In this document: in pieces, positions 16,261 through 25,407 of the stretch
Layout: the number at the start of each line of letters is the position of its first letter
How positions within the stretch are numbered: the first letter of the stretch is position 1
Source of the DNA: Pseudomonadota bacterium
GTDB lineage: Bacteria; Pseudomonadota; Gammaproteobacteria; Steroidobacterales; JBCBZW01
Direction: 5' to 3'
Length of the DNA stretch: 53,081 nucleotides
NCBI GenBank assembly: GCA_039193195.1
Contig: JBCCWS010000040.1
Coordinates: forward strand, 1-53,081
Program-made: the position numbers and the translations under genes
Notes under the pieces: model-generated
Told to the model about the DNA's origin: nothing
Database searches by the model: none
Seen by the model: the letters and a program-made list of their open reading frames with translations, nothing else

Positions 16261-16875
16261 TCACTCCGATGGTTTGACCTTGCGTACAGGTAAGGTCAGG
16301 TCGTCGATAGCGGCTTCCGCCCTGCTACGTGCCTCGGTGTCGCTCGACTGGCCATCGGCGGCGATCACGTGCAGGTCAGTGATGCCAATGAACGAGAGTA
16401 CGTGGCGTAGGTAGCCACTGGCGAAGTCGATTGGGCTGCCCAAGCGGGTGCCCCCTGAGGCCATAACCAGGTAGGTCGGGCGATTGGCGAGCAAACCGAC
16501 CGGCCCGTCTGTGGAGTAGCGAAAGGTGCGCTGCGCCCGGCAGATCAGATCGATGTAAGCCTTCATGGCCGCGGGTACGCCGAAGTTGTAGATCGGGCAG
16601 GCGATCACTACTGCATCTGACTGCTCCCACTCGCCGATCAGTGTCTCCGACAGGGTCAGCACCTGGTGGTGCGCCTGCGTACGTGCCTCGTCGGGGGTGA
16701 TGTTGGCTGCGATCCAGTCACCGTCGACAAATGGTAGGGGCGGATCGGCGAGGTCGCGCTCGGTAACGACGGTCTCGGCCGCAAGGCGTTCGACGAGGCG
16801 GTCGGCGAGGGCGCGCGTCACCGACGCCTCGCGCCGGCTGCTGGCATCCACACGAAGCAAGTGATGACGGCTCAT
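16261..16875 (-). CDS. azoR: FMN-dependent NADH-azoreductase
   Basis: A 204-residue flavodoxin-fold protein. LLRVDASSRREASVTRALAD near the N-terminus is the FMN phosphate loop (AzoR: S-x-R-x2-S-x-S-x2). VVIACPIYNFGVPAAMKAYI around 89-108 is the classic AzoR/NQO signature contacting the isoalloxazine ring. MASGGTRLGSPIDFASGYLR completes the site. The enzyme reduces quinones and azo compounds by two electrons, probably against electrophile stress. It ends back to back with ygeA and starts 7 bases after tal, with which it likely forms an operon. Confidence 0.9.
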   Translation of the reverse strand: MSRHHLLRVDASSRREASVTRALADRLVERLAAETVVTERDLADPPLPFVDGDWIAANITPDEARTQAHHQVLTLSETLIGEWEQSDAVVIACPIYNFGVPAAMKAYIDLICRAQRTFRYSTDGPVGLLANRPTYLVMASGGTRLGSPIDFASGYLRHVLSFIGITDLHVIAADGQSSDTEARSRAEAAIDDLTLPVRKVKPSE

Positions 16876-16882
16876 GGTGGCA

Positions 16883-17854
16883 TTAGCTCCATTGCTCGAG
16901 CAGTGCTTCGAGCTTGCGTTGGTCGATGGCGAAGCGACGGATGCCGTCAGCTAGCTTCTCCGTTGCCATCGCGTCTTCGTTGAGTCTCCAACGGAAAGCG
17001 CCTTCAGAAACCTCTCCTAGGGAGTCGATCTGCATATCCCGTGCGCGGTCCTTGGCGAGTCTGCGCGCGAGATCGCCCTCGCGCTGCTGCAGCTCATCGA
17101 GCAGGGCCGGGGCGATCGTGAGCAGGTCGCAGCCCGCGAGTTCGATGATCTGGTCGGCGTTGCGGAAGCTCGCCCCCATCACTTGCGTAGTCAGTGCGTG
17201 GTGCTTGTAGTAGTTGTAGATCGCCGTTACGGATCGGACTCCGGGGTCGTCCTCCGGGGCGTAGGCCTGTTGGCCCGTGTTTTGCTTGTACCAATCGAGG
17301 ATGCGGCCCACGAAGGGTGAGATAAGTGTGGCACCGGCTTGCGCGCAGGCCACCGCCTGGGCGAGGCAGAACAACAGGGTCATGTTGCAGTGAATGCCTT
17401 CCTGCTCTAGGGCACGCGCTGCCTCGATGCCCTCCCAGGTGGAGGCGAGCTTGATCAGGATGCGCTCGCGGTCGATGCCCATCTCCTCATAGCGCTTGAT
17501 GAGACGACGTGCCTTCGCCACGCTCGCACCCGCATCGAATGATAGGCGAGCATCCACCTCCGTAGACACGCGACCTGGGATCAGCTCGAGGATGGCGTGG
17601 CCGAAGTTTACGGCCACCTGCTCGGCGATGGCGTCAATGCGCGCGCGACCGGTGAGCGTCGTGGGGGCCGTGGCGATGGCCTTTTCGATGAGCGGCTGAT
17701 ACTCAGGTTGCTGGGTCGCGGCTAGGATCAGCGAAGGGTTGGTGGTCGCATCGACCGGTCGGCATTGGTGGATGCTGTCGATGTCGCCGGTGTCCGCGAC
17801 CACGGTGGTCATCGCGCGGAGCTGGGGCAGTAGGGCGTTAGGCTGGGATTGCAT
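16883..17854 (-). CDS. tal: Transaldolase (TalB type)
   Basis: A 323-residue TIM-barrel aldolase matching the enterobacterial TalB length. [20 protein letters not shown] and TNPSLIL mark the first strands. [10 protein letters not shown] carries the DARLSFD motif. [20 protein letters not shown] contains the Schiff-base Lys. [20 protein letters not shown] and [12 protein letters not shown] follow. It transfers dihydroxyacetone from sedoheptulose-7-P to glyceraldehyde-3-P in the non-oxidative pentose phosphate pathway. It precedes azoR on the same strand. Confidence 0.97.
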   Translation of the reverse strand: MQSQPNALLPQLRAMTTVVADTGDIDSIHQCRPVDATTNPSLILAATQQPEYQPLIEKAIATAPTTLTGRARIDAIAEQVAVNFGHAILELIPGRVSTEVDARLSFDAGASVAKARRLIKRYEEMGIDRERILIKLASTWEGIEAARALEQEGIHCNMTLLFCLAQAVACAQAGATLISPFVGRILDWYKQNTGQQAYAPEDDPGVRSVTAIYNYYKHHALTTQVMGASFRNADQIIELAGCDLLTIAPALLDELQQREGDLARRLAKDRARDMQIDSLGEVSEGAFRWRLNEDAMATEKLADGIRRFAIDQRKLEALLEQWS

Positions 17855-17944
17855 GGGGTGTCCGCTGATTCCAGTTGTTGTTATCGGAAGAGTTAATAGG
17901 GCCCGCAGAGCTGCAAACCGCGCGTCTGGCGTAGCGCGCCCAGC

Positions 17945-18466
17945 TTACGTAGGGGTGGTGCGACCGAAGTCGGTGAACTCCAGCTTGCCCGTGTTCGGCC
18001 GCAACGATGCCCAGTCCTGCAACTGAGGAAGGACAAGGCCGATGATGCCGCAGGTGGGTAGCCCAGCCACCGGATCGGCACTCAGGGTGGCGGCAAGCTC
18101 ACTCAGCCCCGGGTTGTGACCGACAAGGGCCACGCAGGAGTTCCCATCATCCGTATCACTTAGCAGTTCGAGCAGGGTTGTTCGTGAGGCATTGTAGATG
18201 GCCAGTTCGTACTGGATGGCTTCGGCGTCGTAGCGCAGCCTCTTGGCGAGAAGACGTGCGGTGCCGGCGGCGCGCGTGGCGGGCGAACTCACGATCAGAT
18301 CGAGGATGATTCCGCGAGCCTGCAGCCGCCCGCCAGCGAGACGTGCCTCATGTTCGCCGTGATCACTTAGTGGACGCTCCTTGTCCGGTCCGCCCCCCGG
18401 GGGTTCCCGCTCAGCTTGTGCGTGGCGCACAATGAGCACGCGTCGGGGCGGACGCTCGCCGTTCAT
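17945..18466 (-). CDS. sixA: SixA-like phosphohistidine phosphatase
   Basis: A histidine phosphatase of 173 residues. The RHG motif is VLIVRHAQAEREPP near residue 10, with the phosphorylated His, and DKERPLSDHGEHEARLAG follows as the SixA pattern. SSPATRAAGTARLL and CVALVGHNPGLSELAATLSA supply the second Arg and the second His. SixA removes phosphate from His residues of Hpt domains or of the nitrogen phosphotransferase NPr. Here it lies 22 bases after sufT and seems to be the last gene of the suf transcript. Confidence 0.85.
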   Translation of the reverse strand: MNGERPPRRVLIVRHAQAEREPPGGGPDKERPLSDHGEHEARLAGGRLQARGIILDLIVSSPATRAAGTARLLAKRLRYDAEAIQYELAIYNASRTTLLELLSDTDDGNSCVALVGHNPGLSELAATLSADPVAGLPTCGIIGLVLPQLQDWASLRPNTGKLEFTDFGRTTPT

Positions 18467-18488
18467 GAAGATGGGGCGGGCAGTGGCA

Positions 18489-19043
18489 TTAGTACATCAT
18501 GCCGGTTTGTAGGCGAGCAGCCTCACTCATGCGACTTTGATCCCATGCGGGTTCGAAGGTGAGCTCCACGCGAACATCCTCGACGGTGGGGATCAGCAAT
18601 AGCTTCTCGCGCACGTCCGCCACGAGCACATCGCCCATCCCGCAGCCGGGCGCGGTCAAGGTCATCACCACGTCAACCCGTCGGGAGGTGCCACCCCCGT
18701 GTTCGAAAGTGCAGCCGTAGATCAAGCCCAGATCGACCACGTTAATGGGGATCTCAGGATCGAAGCACGTGCGCATCTGATCCCACGCAAGCTTCTCGAC
18801 GTCATCGTTGGTGGCGCCCTCCGGTAGCTCGGGGCGGGGAGTGGGCTCCTTGCCTAGCGCGTCAGCGTCATGGCCAGCGATGCGGAACAGATGCCCGTCC
18901 AGGTAGACGGTGAAACTGCCGCCAAGGGCTTGTGTGATGTAGCCCATCGCGTCCTCGGGCAGGGTGGTCTCTTCACCGCTCGGGATTACGATGGCCTCGA
19001 CGTCGCGACTGATGACTACCGGTTCGCTCTGGTTGCCAAACAT
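18489..19043 (-). CDS. sufT: SUF-associated Fe-S maturation protein SufT
   Basis: A 184-residue protein with a short N-terminal domain of about 85 residues, then a MIP18/DUF59 domain. The signature reads DPEIPINVVDLGLIYGCTFE around 97-116, and VVMTLTAPGCGMGDVLVADV carries the hyper-reactive cysteine conserved in MIP18-type proteins. The N-terminal part (VEAIVIPSGEETTLPEDAMG, then VYLDGHLFRIAG) matches SufT specifically. SufT helps mature Fe-S proteins under high demand. The gene follows sufU after 6 bases. Confidence 0.93.
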   Translation of the reverse strand: MFGNQSEPVVISRDVEAIVIPSGEETTLPEDAMGYITQALGGSFTVYLDGHLFRIAGHDADALGKEPTPRPELPEGATNDDVEKLAWDQMRTCFDPEIPINVVDLGLIYGCTFEHGGGTSRRVDVVMTLTAPGCGMGDVLVADVREKLLLIPTVEDVRVELTFEPAWDQSRMSEAARLQTGMMY

Positions 19044-19049
19044 CTCGCG

Positions 19050-19502
19050 TTACTCCGTGGACACAGTCGTCGGGTCCTCGGTCGACAGGGCCGAGTTCAC
19101 GGTGTGCCAGCACAACGTCGCACACTTCACGCGGGAAGGGTAGGCGCGCACGCCAGACAGGGCGGCGAGCTTACCGAGCGCCGCCTGATCGACATCGGCA
19201 TCGGTGTCGGTGAGCAACGCGTGCATGGCGCCGAAGACCTGCTTCGCCTGCGCGAGCCTAAGACCCTTCAGGTGTTCTGTCATGAGTGAGGCAGAAGCGA
19301 TCGAGATCGCGCAGCCCGCGCCCTCGAAGCGGACATCACTGATGCGTTCGTCGTCGTCCACGTTTAGGTAGATCGTGAGCTTATCGCCGCACAGGGCGTT
19401 AAATCCGTCCGCCGTGTGCGACGCTGGCTCTAGGCGCCCGAAGTTTCGCGGGCTCTTGTTGTGATCGATGATCAGGTCTTTGTAGAGATCCGCTAGCTCC
19501 AT
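19050..19502 (-). CDS. sufU: Fe-S assembly / sulfur-transfer protein SufU
   Basis: A 150-residue IscU-fold protein. The three zinc/sulfur cysteines are in FNALCGDKLTIYL, FEGAGCAISIASASLM and RVKCATLCWH. The insertion between the second and third, and the CATLCWH ending, are features of SufU rather than IscU. SufU binds zinc and accepts persulfide from SufS by ligand swapping, standing in for SufE. The start codon overlaps the sufS stop by one base (TGATG). Confidence 0.95.
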   Translation of the reverse strand: MELADLYKDLIIDHNKSPRNFGRLEPASHTADGFNALCGDKLTIYLNVDDDERISDVRFEGAGCAISIASASLMTEHLKGLRLAQAKQVFGAMHALLTDTDADVDQAALGKLAALSGVRAYPSRVKCATLCWHTVNSALSTEDPTTVSTE

Positions 19503-20779
19503 CAGCCGAACACCTTCTGCGCTACGCGTAAGGCGTCGATAAGTCGGTCAACGTCCTCGTGCGTGTTGTAGCTGGCAAAGGACGCGCGCGCAGTTGCAGG
19601 TACCCGAAAGAAGTCCATCACGGGTTGCGCGCAGTGATGCCCAGTGCGCACGGCGACGCCCTCGCTATCGAGGATAGTGCCTATGTCGTGGGGGTGGATT
19701 CCGTCGAGTGCGAAGCTGAGGGCTCCTGCCTTCTCCGCGGCGGTGCCGATCACCCGCGCGCCCTTCAGATCACTGAGCAAATCGGTAGCGTACTCAAGCA
19801 GCTCGTGTTCCCACGCGCCGATGGCTTCGGGCGTCAGGGTCTCGATGAAGTCCACCGCCGCGCCGAGCCCGATGGCACCGGCGATGTTTGGCGTGCCCGC
19901 CTCGAACTTCGCGGGCAGGGGCGCGTAGCGGGTGCCGTTGAAGCGCACTTCGAGGATCATCTCACCGCCGCCCTGCCAGGGCGGCATCTGCTCCAGCAGC
20001 TCAGCGCGGCCGTAGAGTGCGCCGATGCCCGTGGGCCCGTACATCTTATGGCCAGAGAAGGCGTAGAAGTCGCAGTCGATGTCCTGCACGTCCACCCGCA
20101 GGTGAGGGACCGCCTGGGCACCATCGATCAGTGTCATGGCGCCCGTCTCACGGGCTAGCCTTACCATCTCCTTCACTGGATTAATCGTGCCGATGGCGTT
20201 GGAGACGTGGATCATGGCCACGATGCGGGTCTTGGGGCCGAGCATCTCGCGGTAGGCGACCATGTCCAGCTCGCCGGCTTGGCTGATGGGTACCGGGCGC
20301 AGCGTCGCGCCCGTGCGCTCGGCGAGGAGCTGCCAGGGAACGATGTTGGAGTGATGTTCCATGTGCGTGACGAGAATTTCATCGCCCGCTTGGAGGCGTA
20401 CGCCGTAACTGTTGGCGACGAGGTTGATGGCCTCGGTCGTGCCGCGGGTGAAGATCACCTCGCGCGCCTCGCGAGCGTTCAGGAACGCGCGGACGCGCTC
20501 GCGGGCGTGCTCGAAGGCATCCGTCGCGCGTTGGCTGAGCGTGTGTACACCACGATGAACGTTGGCGTGGTCACGCTCGTCGTACAGCCGTACGGCGTCT
20601 ATCACCGACTGGGGGCGCTGGGCCGAGGCGGCATTGTCCAGATACACGAGCGGGTGACCGTTCACCTCTTGGTCGAGGATCGGAAACTGCTTGCGCACAA
20701 CACTTACGTCGAGGTCCAGGGGCGGCGCGTCCACCACATCGACGTCTGGACGTGGGTGGGACCGGCTAGCAGCAGTCAT
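19502..20779 (-). CDS. sufS: Group II cysteine desulfurase SufS
   Basis: A 425-residue PLP enzyme. VYLDNAASAQRPQSVIDAV near residue 45 opens the fold; THMEHHSNIVPWQLLAERTG carries the stacking His. FYAFSGHKMYGPTGIGALY holds the Schiff-base Lys, and VAVRTGHHCAQPVMDFF carries the catalytic Cys on the short group II loop. It takes sulfur from cysteine, leaving alanine, and hands the persulfide to SufU. It overlaps sufD by four bases (ATGA), showing tight coupling. An N-terminal extension of about 25 residues before the usual start is unremarkable. Confidence 0.97.
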   Translation of the reverse strand: MTAASRSHPRPDVDVVDAPPLDLDVSVVRKQFPILDQEVNGHPLVYLDNAASAQRPQSVIDAVRLYDERDHANVHRGVHTLSQRATDAFEHARERVRAFLNAREAREVIFTRGTTEAINLVANSYGVRLQAGDEILVTHMEHHSNIVPWQLLAERTGATLRPVPISQAGELDMVAYREMLGPKTRIVAMIHVSNAIGTINPVKEMVRLARETGAMTLIDGAQAVPHLRVDVQDIDCDFYAFSGHKMYGPTGIGALYGRAELLEQMPPWQGGGEMILEVRFNGTRYAPLPAKFEAGTPNIAGAIGLGAAVDFIETLTPEAIGAWEHELLEYATDLLSDLKGARVIGTAAEKAGALSFALDGIHPHDIGTILDSEGVAVRTGHHCAQPVMDFFRVPATARASFASYNTHEDVDRLIDALRVAQKVFG

Positions 20780-22116
20780 GACAGTTCCTCCAACAAATGA
20801 GCGCTGTCGCCTAGGCGGGCGAGCACGGCGCGGGTCGCCACCTCGCGCACGGGTGCCAGGTCGATGCGCTCGATCAGGTCGCGCGCGAATGCGTAGGTCA
20901 GCACCTGGCGGGCGCGTTGCTCGTCGAGGCCTCGCGAGCGGAGGTAGAACACAGCTTGCTCGTCGAGTTGGCCGACGGTGGCACCGTGGCTGCAGACCAC
21001 ATCGTCGGCGTAGATCTCGAGCTCAGGCTTGGTGTCGATCTCCGCTCGTTCACTGAGTAGCAGGTTGCGGCTCGACTGGTGCGCCTCGATGCCCTGGGCA
21101 TCCTTGTGGACCACGACCTTGCCGTTGAAAACGCCCCGGCTACGGCCATCGAGCACGCCACGGTAGTCCTCATCGCTGCGGGTGTGCGGCTTGAGGTGGT
21201 CGACGCGCGTGTGCGTGTCGAGATGCTGCTCATCGGTCGGCAGGAACACGCCGTTCAACACGGTGCTCGATCCAGGAGCTGCCAATTGCACGTTGATGTC
21301 CTGGCGCGCAAGGCGCGCACCGGCCTGCAGGTGGTGATTGACAAAGCGCGCGTCGCGTCCAAGCGTGGTGTTTAGGGAATGCACGACGGAGCCCGTACGT
21401 GCTCCGTCATGTACCAAGTAGTGATCGATATGAGCGCCGTCTGCGAGGCGCAGCTCTTCGACCATGTTGGTGAAATTAGTAGGTTCGCCGAGGGTGGCGT
21501 GATGTTCGACGATGCGGGCGCGCGCATGGCAACCGGCCACCACGTAGACCCTAGGTTGGATCAGGGCTGCCGCCGCCTGCTCGACGCTCAGAAACACCAG
21601 GCATATCGGGCGATCCAGCTCGACGTTCGCGTCCAGGCTAATCAGCGCTCCATCCTTCATGAACGCGGTGTTGAGCGCCACTAAGCCGTTACTCTCCAGG
21701 TTGGCAACGGAGCCGAGCGCCATCAGGCGGGTGTCTTCCTGGTCTACCGCGTGCGCCAGGCTGCCCACGTGCACGCCGGCGGTGGTGACCTCCTCGGCAT
21801 CGCTGAGGGAGGGTGCGTAGCGCCCGTTTACGAAGACCAGGCGCAGGGCGTCGTCGTTGGCGAACGACATGGCGGGAAGGGCATCCGCGGCGACGCTAGG
21901 AATGGCCGCCGCTGCTTGAAAGGCCTCGCGCTCTATGCGAGAGAGGTTGGTGTACTTCCAGTCCTCGTGCCGTGTGGTGGGAAAGCCTTGGCTCGAGAAG
22001 GCCTCTATCGCGCGCGTGCGCAGCGCTTTGATCGCCTCGCTGCCAGCGAGGACGCGCTGCATTTGCTCGTGCGCCTCCGTGTAGCGCGCGATCGTGTCGG
22101 CGAGGGCCGTGGTCAT
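20776..22116 (-). CDS. sufD: Fe-S scaffold subunit SufD
   Basis: 446 residues with the beta-helix core of the SufB/SufD family. GFPTTRHEDWKYTNLSRIER near residue 45 is the standard N-terminal motif, ADGAHIDHYLVHDGARTGSV lies in the middle, and DGRSRGVFNGKVVVHKDAQG then NLLLSERAEIDTKPELEIYA mark the C-terminal half. VVCSHGATVGQLDEQAVFYL carries the conserved Cys and the His that binds the nascent cluster together with SufB. It forms the SufBC2D complex and overlaps both neighbours by four bases. Confidence 0.96.
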   Translation of the reverse strand: MTTALADTIARYTEAHEQMQRVLAGSEAIKALRTRAIEAFSSQGFPTTRHEDWKYTNLSRIEREAFQAAAAIPSVAADALPAMSFANDDALRLVFVNGRYAPSLSDAEEVTTAGVHVGSLAHAVDQEDTRLMALGSVANLESNGLVALNTAFMKDGALISLDANVELDRPICLVFLSVEQAAAALIQPRVYVVAGCHARARIVEHHATLGEPTNFTNMVEELRLADGAHIDHYLVHDGARTGSVVHSLNTTLGRDARFVNHHLQAGARLARQDINVQLAAPGSSTVLNGVFLPTDEQHLDTHTRVDHLKPHTRSDEDYRGVLDGRSRGVFNGKVVVHKDAQGIEAHQSSRNLLLSERAEIDTKPELEIYADDVVCSHGATVGQLDEQAVFYLRSRGLDEQRARQVLTYAFARDLIERIDLAPVREVATRAVLARLGDSAHLLEELS

Positions 22117-22868
22117 GCTGCGTTGGCCTCTTCGAGCACCCAGTCGTAGCCGCGTGCTTCGAGTTCGCGGGCAAGGTCCTTGTCTCCAGACTTGATGATA
22201 CGGCCTGCGGCGAGCACGTGAACGTGGTCAGGTTCTATATAGTCGAGCAGGCGCTGGTAGTGGGTGACCAGCAGCATCGAGCGGTCTTCGCTGCGCAGAG
22301 AGTTCACGCCGTTGGCGACCACGCGCAAGGCGTCGATGTCGAGGCCCGAATCGGTCTCGTCGAGCACGGCGAGCTTCGGGGCGAGCACGGCCATCTGCAG
22401 GATCTCGTTGCGCTTTTTCTCGCCGCCGGAGAAACCCTCGTTGACGCCGCGTTGGAGGAAGCTCTCGTCCATCTGCATGAGCTGCATCTTCTCGCGGACT
22501 AGTGAAAGAAACTCATAGGCGTCGAGTTCCGGCAGATCACGGTGCTTGCGCTGTGCGTTGAGGGCCGCCTTCAGGAGGTAGACGTTGTTCACACCTGGGA
22601 TCTCCACCGGGTACTGGAAGGCCAGGAACAGGCCTTCGCGTGCGCGCTCCTCTGGCTCAAGCTCCAGCAGGGCGGTGCCGTCGAAGTCCACGCTACCGCT
22701 CGTGACCTCGTAGCCGCTGCGGCCAGCGAGGAGGTGGGCGAGGGTGCTCTTGCCGGAGCCGTTTGGGCCCATGATGGCGTGCACTTCTCCCGCGCCGATC
22801 TCTAGCGAGAGGCCCTTCAGAATTTCCTTGTCCTGCACGTTGGCGCGCAGATCGCGAATGCTGAGCAT
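22113..22868 (-). CDS. sufC: Fe-S assembly ATPase SufC
   Basis: A 251-residue ABC-type ATPase. Walker A is GPNGSGKSTLAHLLAGR near 35-51, the family signature is GFSGGEKKRNEILQMA, and Walker B is KLAVLDETDSGLDIDALR. The VLDE-x-DSGLD form is diagnostic for SufC. No membrane domain partner is needed; SufC dimerises on SufB-SufD and powers cluster assembly in the cytosol. The gap of 85 bases to sufB is the longest inside the operon and may hold only a ribosome site. Confidence 0.97.
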   Translation of the reverse strand: MLSIRDLRANVQDKEILKGLSLEIGAGEVHAIMGPNGSGKSTLAHLLAGRSGYEVTSGSVDFDGTALLELEPEERAREGLFLAFQYPVEIPGVNNVYLLKAALNAQRKHRDLPELDAYEFLSLVREKMQLMQMDESFLQRGVNEGFSGGEKKRNEILQMAVLAPKLAVLDETDSGLDIDALRVVANGVNSLRSEDRSMLLVTHYQRLLDYIEPDHVHVLAAGRIIKSGDKDLARELEARGYDWVLEEANAA

Positions 22869-22953
22869 GTTGACTTCCTGGTTTCCTTCGGGCGCGGCGC
22901 TCGAGGTCGAGCCCGCGCGATCATGTCCTAAATGCAGCTTGTTGCCGGCGCCG

Positions 22954-24402
22954 CTAGCCTACGGCGCCCTCGAGGCTCACGTTGAGCAGGCGCTGGGCCT
23001 CCACCGCAAACTCCATCGGCAGCTCCTTGAACACTTCCTTGCAGAAGCCGTTCACGATCATGTTCACCGCGTCCTCTTCCGCGATGCCTCGCTGGCGGCA
23101 GTAGAAGAGCTGGTCTTCGCTAATCTTGGAGGTGGTGGCCTCGTGCTCGACGGTGGCCGTTGGTTGCTTCACTTCCATGTAGGGAAAAGTGTGGGCGCCG
23201 CACTTGTCGCCCATGAGCAGCGAATCGCACTGGGTGTGGTTGCGGGCTCGCTCGGCGGTTGGTAGCACTTTGACCAAGCCTCGGTAGGCCTGTTGGGCGC
23301 GGCCCGCGGCGATGCCCTTAGAGACGATGGTGCTGCGCGTATCGCGGCCGATGTGGATCATCTTGGTGCCCGTGTCCGCTTGCTGCAGGTTGTTGGCCAC
23401 GGCCACGGAGTAGAACTCGCCCACGGAGTTATCGCCGCGCAGAATGCAGCTCGGGTACTTCCAGGTGATCGCGGAACCCGTCTCGATCTGGGTCCAGCTG
23501 ATCTTGGAATTGTCGCCGCGGCAGTCGCCGCGCTTGGTGACGAAGTTGTAGATGCCGCCGACGCCGTTCTCATCGCCGGGGTACCAGTTCTGCACGGTGG
23601 AGTACTTGATCTCCGCGTTCTTCATGGCCACTAGCTCGACGACCGCGGCGTGCAGCTGGTTCTCATCGCGCATCGGTGCGGTGCAGCCTTCGAGGTAACT
23701 CACGTAGCTGTCTTCATCAACGATGATAAGCGTGCGCTCGAACTGCCCCGTGTTGGCAGCGTTGATGCGAAAATACGTGCTGAGCTCCATCGGGCATCGC
23801 ACGCCCTTCGGGACGTACACGAAGGAGCCATCGGAGAAGACGGCGGAGTTGAGCGCCGCGAAGAAGTTATCGCGCGGCGGCACTACCGTACCGAGGTAGC
23901 GTTCGATCAACTCTGGGTGGCTGTGTACGGCTTCAGAGAAGGAGCAGAACACCACGCCTGCTTCGGCCAGCTTCTCTTTGAAGGTGGTGGCGACGGAGAC
24001 GCTGTCGAAGACCGCATCGACGGCCACGCCTGCGAGCGCGGCACGCTCGTGTAAGGGGATGCCTAACTTCTCGTAGGTCTCGAGGAGCTTCGGATCCACT
24101 TCATCGAGACTCTTCGGCTTGTCCTTGTCCGACTTCGGCGCGGCGAAGTAGGAAATCGCCTGGTAGTCGATCGGCGGGAAGTGCACGTGGGCCCATTTTG
24201 GCGAGGTCATCTTCTGCCAGTGGCGAAAGGCCTTCAGGCGCCAGTTGAGCATGAACTCCGGCTCGTTCTTCTTGGCCGAAATCAATCTAATGACGTCTTC
24301 GTCCAGGCCGGGCGGTACGGTCTCGGTGTCGATGTCGGTCACGAAACCGTGCTTGTACTTGCCTTCGACGACGTCGTGGACGTCCTGCATTCCGTTACTC
24401 AT
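22954..24402 (-). CDS. sufB: Fe-S scaffold subunit SufB
   Basis: 482 residues, the usual size. Landmarks are [20 protein letters not shown] in the N-terminal helical part, [40 protein letters not shown], and [20 protein letters not shown], which contains the Cys that takes sulfur from the desulfurase pathway. The end has [20 protein letters not shown]. SufB is the main scaffold where the cluster is built. The ATG overlaps the stop of the regulator gene (ATGA at 24399-24402), so regulator and scaffold are made from one message. Confidence 0.97.
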   Translation of the reverse strand: MSNGMQDVHDVVEGKYKHGFVTDIDTETVPPGLDEDVIRLISAKKNEPEFMLNWRLKAFRHWQKMTSPKWAHVHFPPIDYQAISYFAAPKSDKDKPKSLDEVDPKLLETYEKLGIPLHERAALAGVAVDAVFDSVSVATTFKEKLAEAGVVFCSFSEAVHSHPELIERYLGTVVPPRDNFFAALNSAVFSDGSFVYVPKGVRCPMELSTYFRINAANTGQFERTLIIVDEDSYVSYLEGCTAPMRDENQLHAAVVELVAMKNAEIKYSTVQNWYPGDENGVGGIYNFVTKRGDCRGDNSKISWTQIETGSAITWKYPSCILRGDNSVGEFYSVAVANNLQQADTGTKMIHIGRDTRSTIVSKGIAAGRAQQAYRGLVKVLPTAERARNHTQCDSLLMGDKCGAHTFPYMEVKQPTATVEHEATTSKISEDQLFYCRQRGIAEEDAVNMIVNGFCKEVFKELPMEFAVEAQRLLNVSLEGAVG

Positions 24403-24893
24403 GCGTTACTCGTCTCTTCTTGCGCGGGCACGGGGGTGGTCGCGCCATTCGGATGGTGGGCGAGGGTGCCCAGCTGCAAAGATGGCACCGCCCCGTGTTT
24501 CCAATTGGCCAGCTCAGCCAAGGAGATATCGTCGAGGGCCCGGCGAATCGCAACGTTGATGTGCTGCCAGGCGTTGCTAACCCCGCACACGGTCTCCAGC
24601 TCGCAGCACCCCGCGCCCGTGGCGCACTCGGTGATGGCGACAGGCCCTTCCAGGGCGTCGATGATCTGCGCGGCGCTGATCTGGGAGGGCGGTCTAGCCA
24701 GGGTGTAGCCGCCGTTCGTGCCGCGTATCGAATTCAGGATGCCGGTGCGGGCGAGGGCCTTGAGGATCTTGGCGGCCGTGGCGGGCCCTAAGCGCGTTTG
24801 TTCGGCGAGTTGCGCCGCCGACACGCACTGTCCGCCGACCAGCCGGGTCAGGATGAGCGTGCCGTAGTCCGTGAGTTTCCCGATGCGCAGCAT
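24399..24893 (-). CDS. sufR: Rrf2-family regulator of the suf operon
   Basis: A 164-residue Rrf2 protein from ATG 24893; the frame is open upstream, but that part is not protein-like. [20 protein letters not shown] starts the winged helix, [20 protein letters not shown] is the recognition helix, and [20 protein letters not shown] forms the wing. The cluster-binding cysteines are in [14 protein letters not shown]. Rrf2 proteins of this SUF-linked subgroup sense Fe-S status and repress the operon when clusters are plentiful. The C-terminal 40 residues are less conserved. Being first in the operon suggests autoregulation. Confidence 0.9.
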   Translation of the reverse strand: MLRIGKLTDYGTLILTRLVGGQCVSAAQLAEQTRLGPATAAKILKALARTGILNSIRGTNGGYTLARPPSQISAAQIIDALEGPVAITECATGAGCCELETVCGVSNAWQHINVAIRRALDDISLAELANWKHGAVPSLQLGTLAHHPNGATTPVPAQEETSNA

Positions 24894-24928
24894 TGCAGCG
24901 CCTCCCGATGGGCAGGGTGGAAGCCGAA

Positions 24929-24956
24929 ATGGTACCAGAGAGGTCCTGTTTTGCAA
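24929..24956 (-). promoter_or_regulatory. Candidate sigma-70 promoter of the suf operon
   Basis: On the minus strand TTGCAA (24956-24951) and TACCAT (24934-24929) are separated by 16 bases and lie 36 bases upstream of the sufR start. They resemble weak -35 and -10 boxes. An Rrf2 operator should overlap this area, but no palindrome is obvious. Confidence 0.35.
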
Positions 24957-25108
24957 TAAAGCGATCGCCCGCCGGGCGGCAGGTCTCGAGGTGGCTCGCG
25001 CGTGCCGGGTGGGGCCGATGGTCCCGCCCGCACCTACGGCCGCTCGCACAAGGGCGTATCCCGTTGCACGATAGTGCCACCACCGAAGCGCGCGTCGCCG
25101 AGGCGCGG

Positions 25109-25300
25109 ATGCAGGGTGAGTGCTCGGCGGGACTGAAGGAACTGAACTCTCGCAAGGCGAACGAATTCGATCCTGTCGCCGAGTGGACGGACTACCGCTC
25201 GATCTCCCTGCTACGCCAGTTCCCGCCCTGCGAGGTGCTGGTGATGATGGAAGTGGCGCGAACCCAGCTCAAGGCACCGCTTAAAGAGGAGGGCTCCTGA
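25109..25300 (+). CDS. Small hypothetical protein
   Basis: A 63-residue ORF divergent from the suf operon. It reads MQGECSAGLKELNSRKANEF, DPVAEWTDYRSISLLRQFPP and CEVLVMMEVARTQLKAPLKE. The balanced composition suggests real coding, but there is no strong ribosome site and the frame stays open upstream, so the start is uncertain. No family is recognised. It could be transcribed from the same intergenic region as sufR. Confidence 0.35.
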   Translation: MQGECSAGLKELNSRKANEFDPVAEWTDYRSISLLRQFPPCEVLVMMEVARTQLKAPLKEEGS

Positions 25301-25407
25301 GGCGGTTTTCACGCGAGCCGAAAAAACTTCTCACGGGGGTGCATCTGTAACGATCGACGCGCGCATCTCTCCCAGTAGTAGCCATGAGAACAGCCGAGGA
25401 GGTTGAG

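Noticed and set aside
19559-24708. Many long plus-strand ORFs opposite the suf genes
   Set aside because: They mirror well-supported coding frames in GC-rich DNA and have no start signals or family motifs.
24893-25108. Extension of the small ORF at 25109 upstream to 24893
   Set aside because: The upstream 72 codons are Arg/Pro-rich and cover the suf promoter region.
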